A stretch of DNA of 64,000 nt from Chlorogloeopsis sp038404745 (GTDB taxonomy: Bacteria; Cyanobacteriota; Cyanobacteriia; Cyanobacteriales; Nostocaceae), in contig NZ_JAYKTT020000044.1 in the NCBI RefSeq assembly GCF_038404745.2, positions 120,469 to 184,468 of the forward strand. The letters run 5' to 3'. The notes below the pieces were generated by a model. The model saw nothing but the letters and a program-made list of their open reading frames with translations. It had not been told where the DNA came from and did no database searches. Each line of letters opens with the position of its first letter. Positions within the stretch are counted from its first letter, which is position 1. Both the position numbers and the translations under genes were made by a program. Shown piece by piece: positions 17,727-26,310 of this stretch.

Positions 17727-18411
17727 ACCAAGGTATACAATCACTAATATTTAAAGCTGCTGCTAATTCAACATCAAATTCAAAACCTTTAGCAATCAAC
17801 TCTTTTCCAGAACTGCAATTTTTTAAGTGTGCTAGCAAATCTTTTTTAAAATAATTAAATGCTGCTACAGCAGTTTCTGCTTCTGGAGAGAAATTACCAT
17901 TCAAGAAACTAAGGATTGCTCCAGCACCAATTAAATCTTCAAAAGCTGGACGTAAGCTACCATCTTCCCATTTTTCACCTGCGGCAATCACTGCAATTTT
18001 CGATCCATATTTTTGAGCAAATTTTGCTACCGCCTCACAGTTTCGCAAGCAACCAGCGATAGTAGGAGTCTTTCCAGTTAGTAAAGTTAGGGAAGAACCA
18101 TTGGGTGATGGGATCACCAGCTTAGTTCCCACAGGAATTTTAGTCAGAGATGCAGGGGAAAGTGAATAGCCATCTTTGGCGAAACGACTTTTTGACAATT
18201 CTGCTTGCACAGACTTTGCATATTCAAGTGCAGAGTCATCACGCCATTGATATGGATAAATAATTGCACCATTATTTGTAGCAATTTCTGTTGCAGTTGA
18301 AAAAGATAGAACATCAACAATAATAATTATGTCACTAATGGGTGCAAGTTGAGAGGCTCCTTTTGTACCCCACTCACAACGTATTTCAAATTCTTCTTGA
18401 TCAAAAATCAT
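17692..18411 (-). CDS. comB: ComB-like 2-phosphosulfolactate phosphatase family protein
   Basis: A 239-residue protein with ComB-family features: VDVLSFSTATEIA near residue 32, IPSPNGSSLT near 99, GCLRNCEAVA near 118 and an FEDLIGAGAI segment near 156. In methanogens ComB dephosphorylates 2-phosphosulfolactate in coenzyme M synthesis; cyanobacterial members are widespread with unproven substrates. A sulfonate substrate would fit this window. The VOC gene stops 8 bases... upstream of this start on the same strand, followed by more genes, so it is probably the last gene of a VOC-VOC-GNAT-MFS-type cluster. Confidence 0.82.
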   Translation of the reverse strand: MIFDQEEFEIRCEWGTKGASQLAPISDIIIIVDVLSFSTATEIATNNGAIIYPYQWRDDSALEYAKSVQAELSKSRFAKDGYSLSPASLTKIPVGTKLVIPSPNGSSLTLLTGKTPTIAGCLRNCEAVAKFAQKYGSKIAVIAAGEKWEDGSLRPAFEDLIGAGAILSFLNGNFSPEAETAVAAFNYFKKDLLAHLKNCSSGKELIAKGFEFDVELAAALNISDCIPWFSENAYSNCQI

Positions 18412-18419
18412 TGTTTTTA

Positions 18420-18836
18420 CTAATGCTGTTGCAAGTCTTCCACTTCCAATACTATAGATGGGTTTCTATATGCCTTGATTTCAATCAAATTTCCACTTGG
18501 ATCAATCAATAGCATCTTCGCTTGTTCTGCGTCAGTACCCATAAAAGAAACATTTGGCTTTATCTTAAATTTAACTTTCATTTGATTAAAACGATGTGCA
18601 AGAATATCCCAATCTTGCCACGCTAAAATTGCACCAAAGTGACGCACACCATGTTTATCCGTAGGTAACACTTCAGAAGGCAGTTCGTGAAAAGTAACCT
18701 GTCCTCCAAAAAGAAATATGTCGAGCCATTTGTCACGTACACGACCAACTTTAGCACCAAAAGTAGTGACATAAAAGTTCTTAGTTTCTTCGAGATCTCG
18801 AACAGGTAAAGCAATATGAAAGATTGGGCGAAACAT
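18420..18836 (-). CDS. VOC-superfamily (glyoxalase/dioxygenase fold) protein
   Basis: A 138-residue protein with two beta-alpha-beta-beta-beta modules. IFHIALPVRDLEETKNFY near residue 5 carries the first-module His, a central HFGAILAW near 65 the next His, and LIDPSGNLIEIKAY near 110 the terminal Glu ligand. VOC members include glyoxalase I, extradiol dioxygenases and antibiotic-binding proteins, and the substrate cannot be assigned. It is 14 bases after the neighbouring frameshifted VOC gene, suggesting a tandem pair. Confidence 0.82.
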   Translation of the reverse strand: MFRPIFHIALPVRDLEETKNFYVTTFGAKVGRVRDKWLDIFLFGGQVTFHELPSEVLPTDKHGVRHFGAILAWQDWDILAHRFNQMKVKFKIKPNVSFMGTDAEQAKMLLIDPSGNLIEIKAYRNPSIVLEVEDLQQH

Positions 18837-18850
18837 TTCAATAATTCCTT

Positions 18851-19224
18851 CTATTTATGCTTAAACTGTACAATTTCGATCCGATTCCCAGCAGGATCGC
18901 GAAGAAAGAAACGTTTCCGTTCTAGTCTGAGTTGTTTATCAAGAATTATTTCTACTTGATGCTTTTGTAAGTGTTCCTGAAAAGCCTGTAAATCATGTAC
19001 TGAATAACAAATATGTCGTCTAGATGTTGCGTTATCAGGATTTTTTCTATACTGACATGAATTTGAATATCTCCTAAAACATACCAAGCCCCTCCATTAT
19101 CTTTAATTGTTTTAGGCTTATCTATTTCAGTAAGTCCCAAAACTTTGCTATAGAAAAATAGCATTGCATCTTCTGCTTCCGGGGAAGATGTCACTTGAAT
19201 ATGATTAATCCCATTCAACCACAT
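18851..19224 (-). pseudogene. VOC-superfamily gene with a single-base frameshift
   Basis: Two overlapping frames together encode one VOC protein of about 124 residues. The N-terminal half is WLNGINHIQVTSSPEAED to VLGDIQIHVS, and the C-terminal half is NATSRRHICYSVHDL to LRDPAGNRIEIVQF. The break falls at a run of six T on the plus strand (19041-19046), and seven would restore a continuous frame reading SIEKNPDNATS. This is either a real inactivation or a homopolymer sequencing error. The start ATG at 19224 lies inside the upstream GNAT gene (20-base overlap), as in coupled genes. Confidence 0.8.
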
Positions 19225-19810
19225 AATTACTGTCTCCAGTTTTGATGAGATTTTTGACACTATTTTCTGTTGTCAAAACTTTTTCAAAAACAAAGGCATC
19301 AACCCAGGTATCAGAATTGTAAATTAGCTCTCCTACCTGCTGATATCCTCGACTTTTATAGAAAGATAAGAGCTTGGAATGAGTTTTCACAGCATCTACT
19401 CGTACAGCATGATATTTCCGTGTAAGTGCGAACTTTTCAATAGTGCCTAAACACCATGTACCTAGTCCTTTTTGTTGTTGTTCTGGCAGCACAGCTAGTT
19501 TATGCACATACACGGCAGGCACGTTCGCAACTTGCCAACATATGTTTCCATATTTGACGTAGTTGAGAGGTACTTTTGTTGCAAACTCTAAAGTAAAAGT
19601 ACCGACTAGATTTTTACCAACTTTAATAGCATAAACCTCTAGTTTTTCCGCATCTTTAAGCATACTCTTTAGAGGGTATATTGGAGCAAGCCAATGAGTT
19701 AAACCAAATCTTGCTTGTAAATCTAGTCCACAAGCAATCAGAATTTGGTGTAAAGGTAGAATGCCATCAATACTGACACGATAAATAATAGGTTCCTGTT
19801 TGCTACTCAT
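19205..19810 (-). CDS. GNAT-family N-acetyltransferase
   Basis: A 201-residue protein with a GNAT core. It has YVHKLAVLPEQQQKGLGTWCLGTIE near residues 101-125, containing the acetyl-CoA pyrophosphate loop (QQQKGLG), then VRVDAVKTHSKLLSFYKSRGYQ near 136-157. An N-terminal extension of about 40 residues precedes the core. The acceptor is unknown. It overlaps the start of the next VOC gene and lies downstream of an MFS exporter, an arrangement typical of small detoxification operons. Confidence 0.83.
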   Translation of the reverse strand: MSSKQEPIIYRVSIDGILPLHQILIACGLDLQARFGLTHWLAPIYPLKSMLKDAEKLEVYAIKVGKNLVGTFTLEFATKVPLNYVKYGNICWQVANVPAVYVHKLAVLPEQQQKGLGTWCLGTIEKFALTRKYHAVRVDAVKTHSKLLSFYKSRGYQQVGELIYNSDTWVDAFVFEKVLTTENSVKNLIKTGDSNYVVEWD

Positions 19811-19906
19811 TTCAGATAGTTCAGTACTAGATGAAAATAGAAATTACTTTAATAATATAAAAGATAAACTCATATTTTATTTAACTTGTGACATCAAAAC
19901 CATATC

Positions 19907-21190
19907 TCAATATATAGGATATAGTATATTTTTAATTTTAGGTAGTTTTCTAGCAAAAAAACAAGCTCCTATAAAGCAACAGATACCACCAAATAGTAAA
20001 GCGTTAGCAACTCCAACTTGACCTGTTAGTCCACCAAAAAATAAATTTCCAAAAGGTAGTATTCCCAAAAAACCTGTTGTAAATATACTTGTAACTCTAC
20101 CTCTTTTATTTTCATCAACAAGAATTAATTGAATAAAATTACTAATTGCAGCAAGAGTGAGAGTATTAGCCATTCCAACAATAAAAATCAAAACTAGGCA
20201 AGTTTCTAAGCTTGCTGAACGAGAAAAAAGTATTAAACCTAAACCAAGACTCATGGCAGAACGAGCTATTATTTTCCCTAAGCCTGTAGCTTCTTTACGA
20301 AGAATTAGATAAAGACCTGCTACTATAGAACCAAGTGCTGAGGCTGTCATGAGAAATCCCATCGTCTCAGCATTACCATTTAATATATTTTTAGCAAAAA
20401 TGGGTATTAAATTTATATAAGTCATTGCCATAAAGCAAATTACAATTTGCAAAATGAAAACATATTTTATTGGTAAAAAGTTATATGCAAATACAAAACC
20501 TTCTTTTAAATTTTTCCAAATATTATCTTTTTTAGTGCGAGACTGATTAGGTAATGAATTAATTTGAGTAGTTAAGATAGCCAAAATAAATGGTATATAG
20601 CTGACACTATCTACTAAAAAACACGAAGCAGTTCCAGTTTTAGCAATTAGTAAACCTCCAATCATTGGGCTAACAAACTTAGCTGTATTAATTAAAAATG
20701 AATGTATGGAAATGGCGCTATAAGTATCTGCTTTGTTATCCACAAGTCTGGGAATAGTTACAAGACGTGCTGGTAAATCAAAAGCTTTGACTGTTCCCTG
20801 AAGTATACCGATGATAATAATCCATACAAAGCTGATGTGATTACTAAGAGTTAGAAAAGTTAGAGTAGAGGATAGCAAAATAGAGACTAGCTGAGTAGTT
20901 AATAAAACATATCGTAGATTCCAGCGATCCAGTAACACACCCACCAAAGGAGTAATAATTAAACCTGTAGCTTGATTAGTAAATCCAGCTACGCCAACTA
21001 ACATGGCTGAATTAGTTAATTGATATACCATCCATACCAAGGCAATTTGAGTCATCCAAGAGCCAAAAAAAGATACACTTTCTCCTATTACGAAACAACA
21101 AACATTTGGAGATTTTAGAGCTGGTGGGATCTGAAAGAAACTAAACAGATGCTTGTCTTTTGCAGAACCTTGTTTATTACTTTGTTGCAT
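19907..21190 (-). CDS. MFS transporter, EntS/DHA3-like
   Basis: A 427-residue major facilitator protein with twelve predicted membrane segments. GESVSFFGSWMTQIALVWMVYQLT lies near residue 33, GVLLDRWNLRYVLLTTQL near 79 is the loop 2-3 motif A, and PIFAKNILNGNAETMG near 258 is typical of the EntS/MefA-like DHA3 group. It is probably an exporter of a small molecule. It heads the minus-strand cluster with GNAT, VOC, VOC and ComB-like genes, with a 96-base gap to the GNAT gene. Confidence 0.86.
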   Translation of the reverse strand: MQQSNKQGSAKDKHLFSFFQIPPALKSPNVCCFVIGESVSFFGSWMTQIALVWMVYQLTNSAMLVGVAGFTNQATGLIITPLVGVLLDRWNLRYVLLTTQLVSILLSSTLTFLTLSNHISFVWIIIIGILQGTVKAFDLPARLVTIPRLVDNKADTYSAISIHSFLINTAKFVSPMIGGLLIAKTGTASCFLVDSVSYIPFILAILTTQINSLPNQSRTKKDNIWKNLKEGFVFAYNFLPIKYVFILQIVICFMAMTYINLIPIFAKNILNGNAETMGFLMTASALGSIVAGLYLILRKEATGLGKIIARSAMSLGLGLILFSRSASLETCLVLIFIVGMANTLTLAAISNFIQLILVDENKRGRVTSIFTTGFLGILPFGNLFFGGLTGQVGVANALLFGGICCFIGACFFARKLPKIKNILYPIY

Positions 21191-21305
21191 TTGTACTTTC
21201 GGGAAATTATAAGTTTTACTTATTTAAGTACACTAAAACTTAGATTTACATATATTTAGTATATCTAAATATATAGGAACAAGAATGTCAAGACAATTAA
21301 TTAAC

Positions 21306-21331
21306 TACGGTTAATCGGTAGGTATACAGTG
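21306..21331. promoter_or_regulatory. Dyad site before broken dienelactone hydrolase
   Basis: Left arm TACGGTTAAT, spacer CGGTAG, right arm GTATACAGTG. The right arm ends GTG rather than GTA, and about 7 of its 10 positions fit. It also lies between the MFS start and the hydrolase remnant and could serve either. Confidence 0.35.
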
Positions 21332-22000
21332 GTATTGCTCAAGGAACTTTTCCAGCAGTAATTGTGATCCAGGAAATTTTTTGGAGTGAACATTCACATC
21401 CGGGAAGTGACAGAAAGATTAGCTAATGAAGGGTATGTAGCTATAGCACCTGCAATTTTTCAGCGCCTTGCTCCTGGTTTCCAGGCTGGATACACCCCTG
21501 AAGATATCCAGATTGGCAGAAAATACAAAGAACAAACCAAAGCAGATGAAATCTTAAGTGATATTCAAGCGACTATTACCTATCTGAAAACTTTGCCAAA
21601 CGTGAATGGTGATGCGATCGCTTCTATTGGTTTTTGCTTTGGCGGACACGTTGTATACTTGGCTGCAACACTTCCAGAAATTAAGGCTACAGCATCTTTC
21701 TATGGTGGTGGTATTGTTAACTCAACTCCTGGTGGTGGTGCGCCCACCATTACCCGTACCCCAGATCTCAAGGGTACTGTTTACGCCTTCTTTGGTACTC
21801 AAGATCCAGGAATTCCTCAAGAGCAAACAGAGCAAATTGAAGCAGAGTTAAAAAAATATCAAATTCCTCACAAAGTCTTCCGCTATCCTGCCGAGCATGG
21901 TTTTTTCTGCAATCATCGTGGTAGTTACAATCCAGAAGCTGCTGCTGACGCTTGGAGCAAAGTAAAGGAATTATTTAACAACCAGCTTCAGACAGTCTAA
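21319..22000 (+). pseudogene. Dienelactone hydrolase, 5'-truncated and frameshifted
   Basis: Downstream of 21386 a 204-codon frame carries the DLH catalytic Cys (IGFCFGGH, near its residue 85), an Asp (FFGTQDPG) and His (YPAEHGFF). Upstream homology continues in another frame as GTFPAVIVIQEIF, and one extra T in a six-T run (21377-21382) breaks QEIFGVN. A stop codon (TAG at about 21316-21318) blocks extension, and the first few dozen residues of a normal DLH (about 240-250 aa) are missing. It probably no longer makes active enzyme, although the ATG at 21386 could yield a truncated protein. Confidence 0.7.
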
Positions 22001-22017
22001 ATCTTTTGCATATAGTG

Positions 22018-22141
22018 TAATACGGTTCAGTTAATGATTGCCCACACTTTTAAGGTGCGGTTATACAGGTAAAGCCTGCAAATGCAGACTTGGTTCCAAT
22101 CCCCTCAAGCTTGAGTCTGCAAGCTTAAATGAACTGTATTG
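22018..22141. repeat. Possible MITE-like foldback element
   Basis: A 17-bp left end (TAATACGGTTCAGTTAA) is matched by an imperfect inverted right end (TTAAATGAACTGTATTG) 124 bp apart. Inside is a second, smaller inverted pair (GCAGACT and AGTCTGC). There is no open frame. The layout is that of a non-autonomous miniature inverted-repeat element. Whether it is repeated elsewhere cannot be judged here. Confidence 0.45.
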
Positions 22142-22737
22142 GAATGTAGTAATTGTGGGTTTAGTTAGCATACAACTGTTTTCCTAGTCATTAGTCATTA
22201 GCTTGAATATGACTGGTGACTTTTTTGATGTTACTAAAACTAGACAAAAATATTGTCAGAAGAATAGCTTCTAAATATCTCTGAATCTAAAGTTTATGTA
22301 ATTTTATAACAACTCTTGCTTTTGAAATATATTTGTGTAAAATTCTATCTTAGCATCAAATACGGTAAACTAATCGATTTAAAGTACTTTATTCACTAAG
22401 CATAAGCAGATCGGCTCTCAACTTTGAACTGCATATGCCAGGTTAGGAGTATCTTAAGGAAGCTTTCTAAAAGGTGTTTCAAGTAGTGCTTCTGAACTCA
22501 AATTCTTAGTTCAAGAGTCCTAGTCGGTATATGCATAGATAGTAGTTTACGTGCTTGTTTTTTGACTGTTTTCCTTTACTAGCAATACTTTAACGCAGGT
22601 ATTGGGTAAGTTTCCTAATCTTGGAACTACTCTTGCCGGAGATTGCTTTGCATCTGTGCTGACGGATTAGTTACAGAGAACCTACCCTTTTGTAGTGCAA
22701 TTCTGATATTTCACTTTCTAATAATGGAGATAATCTC
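22142..22737. other. Long upstream region of haloperoxidase gene
   Basis: About 600 bp without a credible gene. It contains a copy of the recurrent dyad at 22361-22386. A 69-codon frame crossing into the next gene is not supported. A long 5' untranslated leader is possible. Confidence 0.4.
22361..22386. promoter_or_regulatory. Dyad site upstream of haloperoxidase
   Basis: Left arm TACGGTAAAC, spacer TAATCG, right arm ATTTAAAGTA. This is a good match in both arms to the shared dyad, lying 351 bp before the haloperoxidase ATG. Confidence 0.45.
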
Positions 22738-24567
22738 ATGCAACCCGATCGCAATTCTCATCAAGCTTCCCAAGAAGATAGACAAGTACAAAACGAAACA
22801 ACAAATCTTCAATCTCGTGGTACAGGAAGGAAGCGTGGCAGATTTTTATTAGGCAGCGGCGTTACAAGACGCTCATTTCTCGGTCATACTGGTATCTTTA
22901 CTGTTACTAGCGTTGTTGCAGGGGTGGTGGGTTCTTCTTTCTCTAAGAAAAAAGGGATTGTCCAGGCACAAGAAATTGCTCAAGCTGGGAATCCTGTTAG
23001 ACAGTTCAACTATGTTCAGTTTCGCCAGAAAGCCTTTCAAGTGCGTCTGGAAGCAGCACGAGCCAATCAGCAGATTGAGATTCCACCACATCCAACTAAC
23101 GGTGATGAAGAACGCTACTCCAATAAAATCGCCACTGACACTAGGGGACTACCGCACAACCAGCAAGGCGAAGTTGATCTTAAAGCCTATGATTCTTTGA
23201 TTAGAGCACTGACAACACAGAACCCGGATGACTATGAAAATATTATCCTGGGTGGGGCGAGGAAACTAGTCAACCCTCAAGGCCCATTGGCAATTAGCTT
23301 AGAAGGGATCAATGCATCTCAGGTGGGAATTCCGCCAGCGCCCACTCTAGATAGTCCAGAACAAGCAGTAGAGGCAGTTGAACTCTACTGGCAGGCTTTA
23401 TTGAGAGATGTACCTTTTCATAGATTTGAGGACGATCCGAAAGTCTCGGCAGCGATCGCAGAACTCAATAATCTTTCAGCTTTTAAAGGGCCAAAACAGA
23501 ATGGTAGTGTTACTCCCCAAACCCTATTTCGCGGTAGTGTCATCTATGTTGATGAAAGCGATTCTTCAGGTAGAACGGCAAAACATATCATCCCACCTGG
23601 AGTGACAGAAGGCCCTTATATTTCACAGTTTCTGTTACGGGAGATTCCTTACAATACCCAGGTTATTTCACCCCTAATCCGTACTGCTCTTGCTGGTAAG
23701 GAAAATGACTTCCTCACTAATTACGAAGAATGGCTAACTGTTCAGAATGGAGGCAGTTCTGGTAAGTCCATTAAGTATGATCCAACACGTCGTTTTGTAT
23801 TCACTGTTCGGGATTTAAGTGAATTAGCACATATCGGTGGGGCTTTGTTCTTTGGAGCCTTCTTGATTCTTAGTGGTGGAATTAGAGCACCCTTAAACCC
23901 AGGTAATCCCTATCTCAACTCAAAGACTCAACTAGGTTCTGCTGCTACGTTTGCACCAGCACATTTTCAAGCTTTACTTAACCTAGCTCCTTCACGAGCC
24001 ATTAGAGTTGGTTACTGGCAAAAGTTTTATGTACATCGGCGTTTACGACCGGAAGCGTATGGTGGGTTAATCTACAATAACCTTGTCAATAAAACTGACT
24101 ATCCGATTAATTCAGAAGTTCTAAATTCCACAGCTTTAGCTCAAACTTTTAGCACCTTTGGCACCTATCTATTACCCCATGCCTATCCTGAAGGCGCACC
24201 TTTCCATCCTTCCTATGTTGGTGGTGCTGCTTCTATTGCGGGTGTACAAGCTACCCTTTTGAAAGCCTTTTTTGACGAGAATTTTATTATCCCCGATCCT
24301 GTAGTACCCGATCCTAACGATCCAACAAAAGTAATTCCTTACAGTGGAGCACCACTTACAGTCGGTGGTGAATTGAACAAGCTAGCAGCTAATTATTATA
24401 TTGGACGCGGTCATGGCGGTATTCATTGGCGTTCGGATGGTGCAGCTGGCTTGGCTTTGGGAGAAGAAGTTGCCATTAGCATCCTCAGAGACGAAAGACT
24501 GGGGTATAACGAAAAATTTAACGGCTTCACGTTTACTAAGTTTGATGGCACACAGATAACCGTCTAA
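22738..24567 (+). CDS. Tat-exported vanadium-dependent haloperoxidase
   Basis: A 609-residue protein of usual length for bacterial and algal vanadium haloperoxidases. TRRSFLGHTGIF near residue 42 is a twin-arginine signal, followed by a hydrophobic stretch ending near 70. The vanadate pocket is in the C-terminal half: WQKFYVHRRLRPEAYGG near 422, HPSYVGGAASIAG near 492, and GRGHGGIHWRSDG near 560 (R...H...D pattern). The enzyme oxidises halides with hydrogen peroxide and is expected outside the cytoplasm. A Shine-Dalgarno-like AATGGAGAT precedes the start. The fold is shared with the PAP2 protein at 4.7 kb. Confidence 0.92.
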   Translation: MQPDRNSHQASQEDRQVQNETTNLQSRGTGRKRGRFLLGSGVTRRSFLGHTGIFTVTSVVAGVVGSSFSKKKGIVQAQEIAQAGNPVRQFNYVQFRQKAFQVRLEAARANQQIEIPPHPTNGDEERYSNKIATDTRGLPHNQQGEVDLKAYDSLIRALTTQNPDDYENIILGGARKLVNPQGPLAISLEGINASQVGIPPAPTLDSPEQAVEAVELYWQALLRDVPFHRFEDDPKVSAAIAELNNLSAFKGPKQNGSVTPQTLFRGSVIYVDESDSSGRTAKHIIPPGVTEGPYISQFLLREIPYNTQVISPLIRTALAGKENDFLTNYEEWLTVQNGGSSGKSIKYDPTRRFVFTVRDLSELAHIGGALFFGAFLILSGGIRAPLNPGNPYLNSKTQLGSAATFAPAHFQALLNLAPSRAIRVGYWQKFYVHRRLRPEAYGGLIYNNLVNKTDYPINSEVLNSTALAQTFSTFGTYLLPHAYPEGAPFHPSYVGGAASIAGVQATLLKAFFDENFIIPDPVVPDPNDPTKVIPYSGAPLTVGGELNKLAANYYIGRGHGGIHWRSDGAAGLALGEEVAISILRDERLGYNEKFNGFTFTKFDGTQITV

Positions 24568-24636
24568 AGCTAATTACAGAAAAGTGCTTGCAATGCGAGT
24601 GCTATTTGTGCGAAAGTCTTATTTGCGGCTACTCAT

Positions 24637-24662
24637 TACGGTAACTCGATAGAGTTACCGTA
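24637..24662. promoter_or_regulatory. Perfect dyad site after haloperoxidase
   Basis: Left arm TACGGTAACT, spacer CGATAG, right arm AGTTACCGTA. The two 10-bp arms are exact inverted complements. It is followed by TTTTAAAG, so it could also act as a terminator of the haloperoxidase transcript (70 bp after the stop). It lies 55 bp before the next coding remnant. Confidence 0.5.
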
Positions 24663-24705
24663 TTTTAAAGATAAAAGACAGAAATAAATGTAGCGACGCA
24701 ATCGT

Positions 24706-25029
24706 TTGGAAACAGCGATGCTAAAAGACTCTCAAAATCTGGCTGTTAGTACTAACTCATTAGAGGCTCTAAATGCCATTAATGGCTTTTGCGAGCAATT
24801 ATTGAGCGTTGGCAACAACGCTAAGGTTATCCTAAAAGCCGTTGAAGCAGATCCACTCTCTACCCTTGCCAATATTTATGCAGCAGCTTTCTATCTGTTT
24901 TCTGGCACTAGCGATACTTTCGCCCAGGCGGCAAATTATCTTAATGCTGCTAAAACACATCTTGCTGACGCCAACGAACGCGAACAACTCTATCTAGCTG
25001 CCATTGCTATGTACAAGCAACTTGGTTAG
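24706..25029 (+). pseudogene. TPR (TTC38-like) protein, N-terminal fragment
   Basis: About 103 codons from the ATG at 24718 (a TTG 12 bases earlier is less likely). The helical, alanine-rich sequence (NSLEALNAINGF, ILKAVEADPLSTLANIYAAAF, NYLNAAKTHLADANEREQLYLAAI) looks like the first repeats of a tetratricopeptide protein of about 400 residues. It then stops after YKQLG and is followed at once by a fragment of an unrelated aldo/keto reductase. I read this as a deletion junction, not a natural short protein. Confidence 0.55.
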
Positions 25030-25031
25030 AG

Positions 25032-25322
25032 GTGATTTTACCTGCTGTTCGTGGAATGATAGCTCATGCTCAGGGGGAATTGCAGGATTTTCAAATAGTC
25101 GATCGCGTAGTCGATTTAGCGCAAAAACGGGGCGTTAAACCAGCGCAAATTGCCCTAGCTTGGTTGTTGCATCAACCGGGAGTGACTGCACCTATCATTG
25201 GTGCCAGTAAGATAGAACATCTCAAAGAAGCAGTTGAAACTGTGGATTTGGTGCTTGCTGAGGAAGAACGCAAGTTGCTTGAGGAACCATACAAACCTCA
25301 TCCCATCTTAGGGCATCGCTAA
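25032..25322 (+). pseudogene. Aldo/keto reductase, C-terminal fragment
   Basis: A 96-codon frame opening with GTG contains only the last third of an aldo/keto reductase: DRVVDLAQKRGVKPAQIALAW near 26, APIIGASKIEHLKEAVE near 56 and EPYKPHPILGHR at the end. The catalytic Asp/Tyr/Lys/His part is absent, so it cannot be an active enzyme. The full-length paralogue at 60.7-61.7 kb shows the same order (SLAWVLANP, APIIGASRPEQL). Together with the preceding TPR fragment it marks a rearranged site. Confidence 0.6.
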
Positions 25323-25364
25323 AAAATTAGTGTAATCACAAAATATTTTTAGGTTAGAGTGCCA

Positions 25365-25988
25365 ATGACAATCGAGCTTAATTACCAATTCTGCTCCACA
25401 ACCCTAAATGATGAGCGATCGCACTTACAGCCAATTGAGTCTGCTGTCAAAACACTACTGCTAGACGTGGGAGAAGATCCCAATCGTGAGGGACTCTTGA
25501 AAACACCCAAGCGAGTAGCAGAGGCAATGCGATTTCTCACCAGTGGCTATCACCAATCTCTAGAAGAATTGATTAACGGTGCCATTTTTGACGAAGGTCA
25601 TAACGAGATGGTACTAGTACGAGATATTGATGTTTTTAGCCTCTGCGAACACCATATGTTGCCGTTTATGGGTAAAGCTCATGTTGCTTATATCCCCAAT
25701 CAAAAAGTCGTGGGATTAAGCAAACTTGCCCGGATCGTCGAAATGTATTCCCGTCGCTTGCAAGTGCAGGAGAGATTAACCAAACAAGTAGCCGAAGCTA
25801 TTCAGACGATTCTCGAACCACAGGGTGTTGCGGTTGTGATTGAAGCTACTCATATGTGTATGGTGATGCGGGGAGTACAGAAGCCTGGTTCTTGGACTGT
25901 CACTAGTGCAATGGTAGGTGTATTTCAAGAGCAAAAAACTCGTGAAGAATTTTTCAACTTAATTAGTCATCAAGCAAAGTTGTTTTAG
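25365..25988 (+). CDS. folE: GTP cyclohydrolase I
   Basis: About 207 residues from the ATG at 25365. It has the full GTP cyclohydrolase I signature: EDPNREGLLKTPKRVAEA near residue 38, DIDVFSLCEHHMLPFMGKAHVAYIP near 88 (zinc Cys and His), VVGLSKLARIVE near 115, and EATHMCMVMRG near 165 (second zinc Cys). It converts GTP to dihydroneopterin triphosphate, the first step of folate and pterin synthesis, in the cytoplasm as a decamer. Its position next to degraded genes and outside a folate operon suggests a second or relocated copy. Confidence 0.93.
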   Translation: MTIELNYQFCSTTLNDERSHLQPIESAVKTLLLDVGEDPNREGLLKTPKRVAEAMRFLTSGYHQSLEELINGAIFDEGHNEMVLVRDIDVFSLCEHHMLPFMGKAHVAYIPNQKVVGLSKLARIVEMYSRRLQVQERLTKQVAEAIQTILEPQGVAVVIEATHMCMVMRGVQKPGSWTVTSAMVGVFQEQKTREEFFNLISHQAKLF

Positions 25989-26132
25989 GTAGAAGATAGC
26001 AGCTTTTACATAGGCAAACCATGCGATCGCGCTATCTAAGCTCCAATATATTTGACGCTTAAGAAATATCCGTGAAATTTTATAAGCTTGCTTTTTACAA
26101 AAAACTATGAGATATTTTCTTTTAAGAGCAAA

Positions 26133-26158
26133 TACGGTTTATCTACCAGTTTACCGTA
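26133..26158. promoter_or_regulatory. Dyad site E upstream of ssu-like cluster
   Basis: Left arm TACGGTTTAT, spacer CTACCA, right arm GTTTACCGTA, with most bases of the arms inverted complements. It is 152 bp before the preferred start of the first binding-protein gene, and the following ssuABC-like genes may be controlled from here. Confidence 0.5.
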
Positions 26159-26310
26159 GTTTAGCAAGAGAGAAAATTTAGTTGAAGCAAAGCTCTTAAG
26201 AATGTAGCTCTAGTTGAAAACAAAACTTGACTACATAGTTTAAGCAATTGCAACTATCAAAGCTTATTAAATTTTCTCCTACGCTCATTACAAAATTTTA
26301 CAAAATTACC

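Noticed and set aside
22643..22852. 69-codon frame crossing the haloperoxidase start
   Set aside because: Out of frame with the clear Tat-signal gene and lacking family features.
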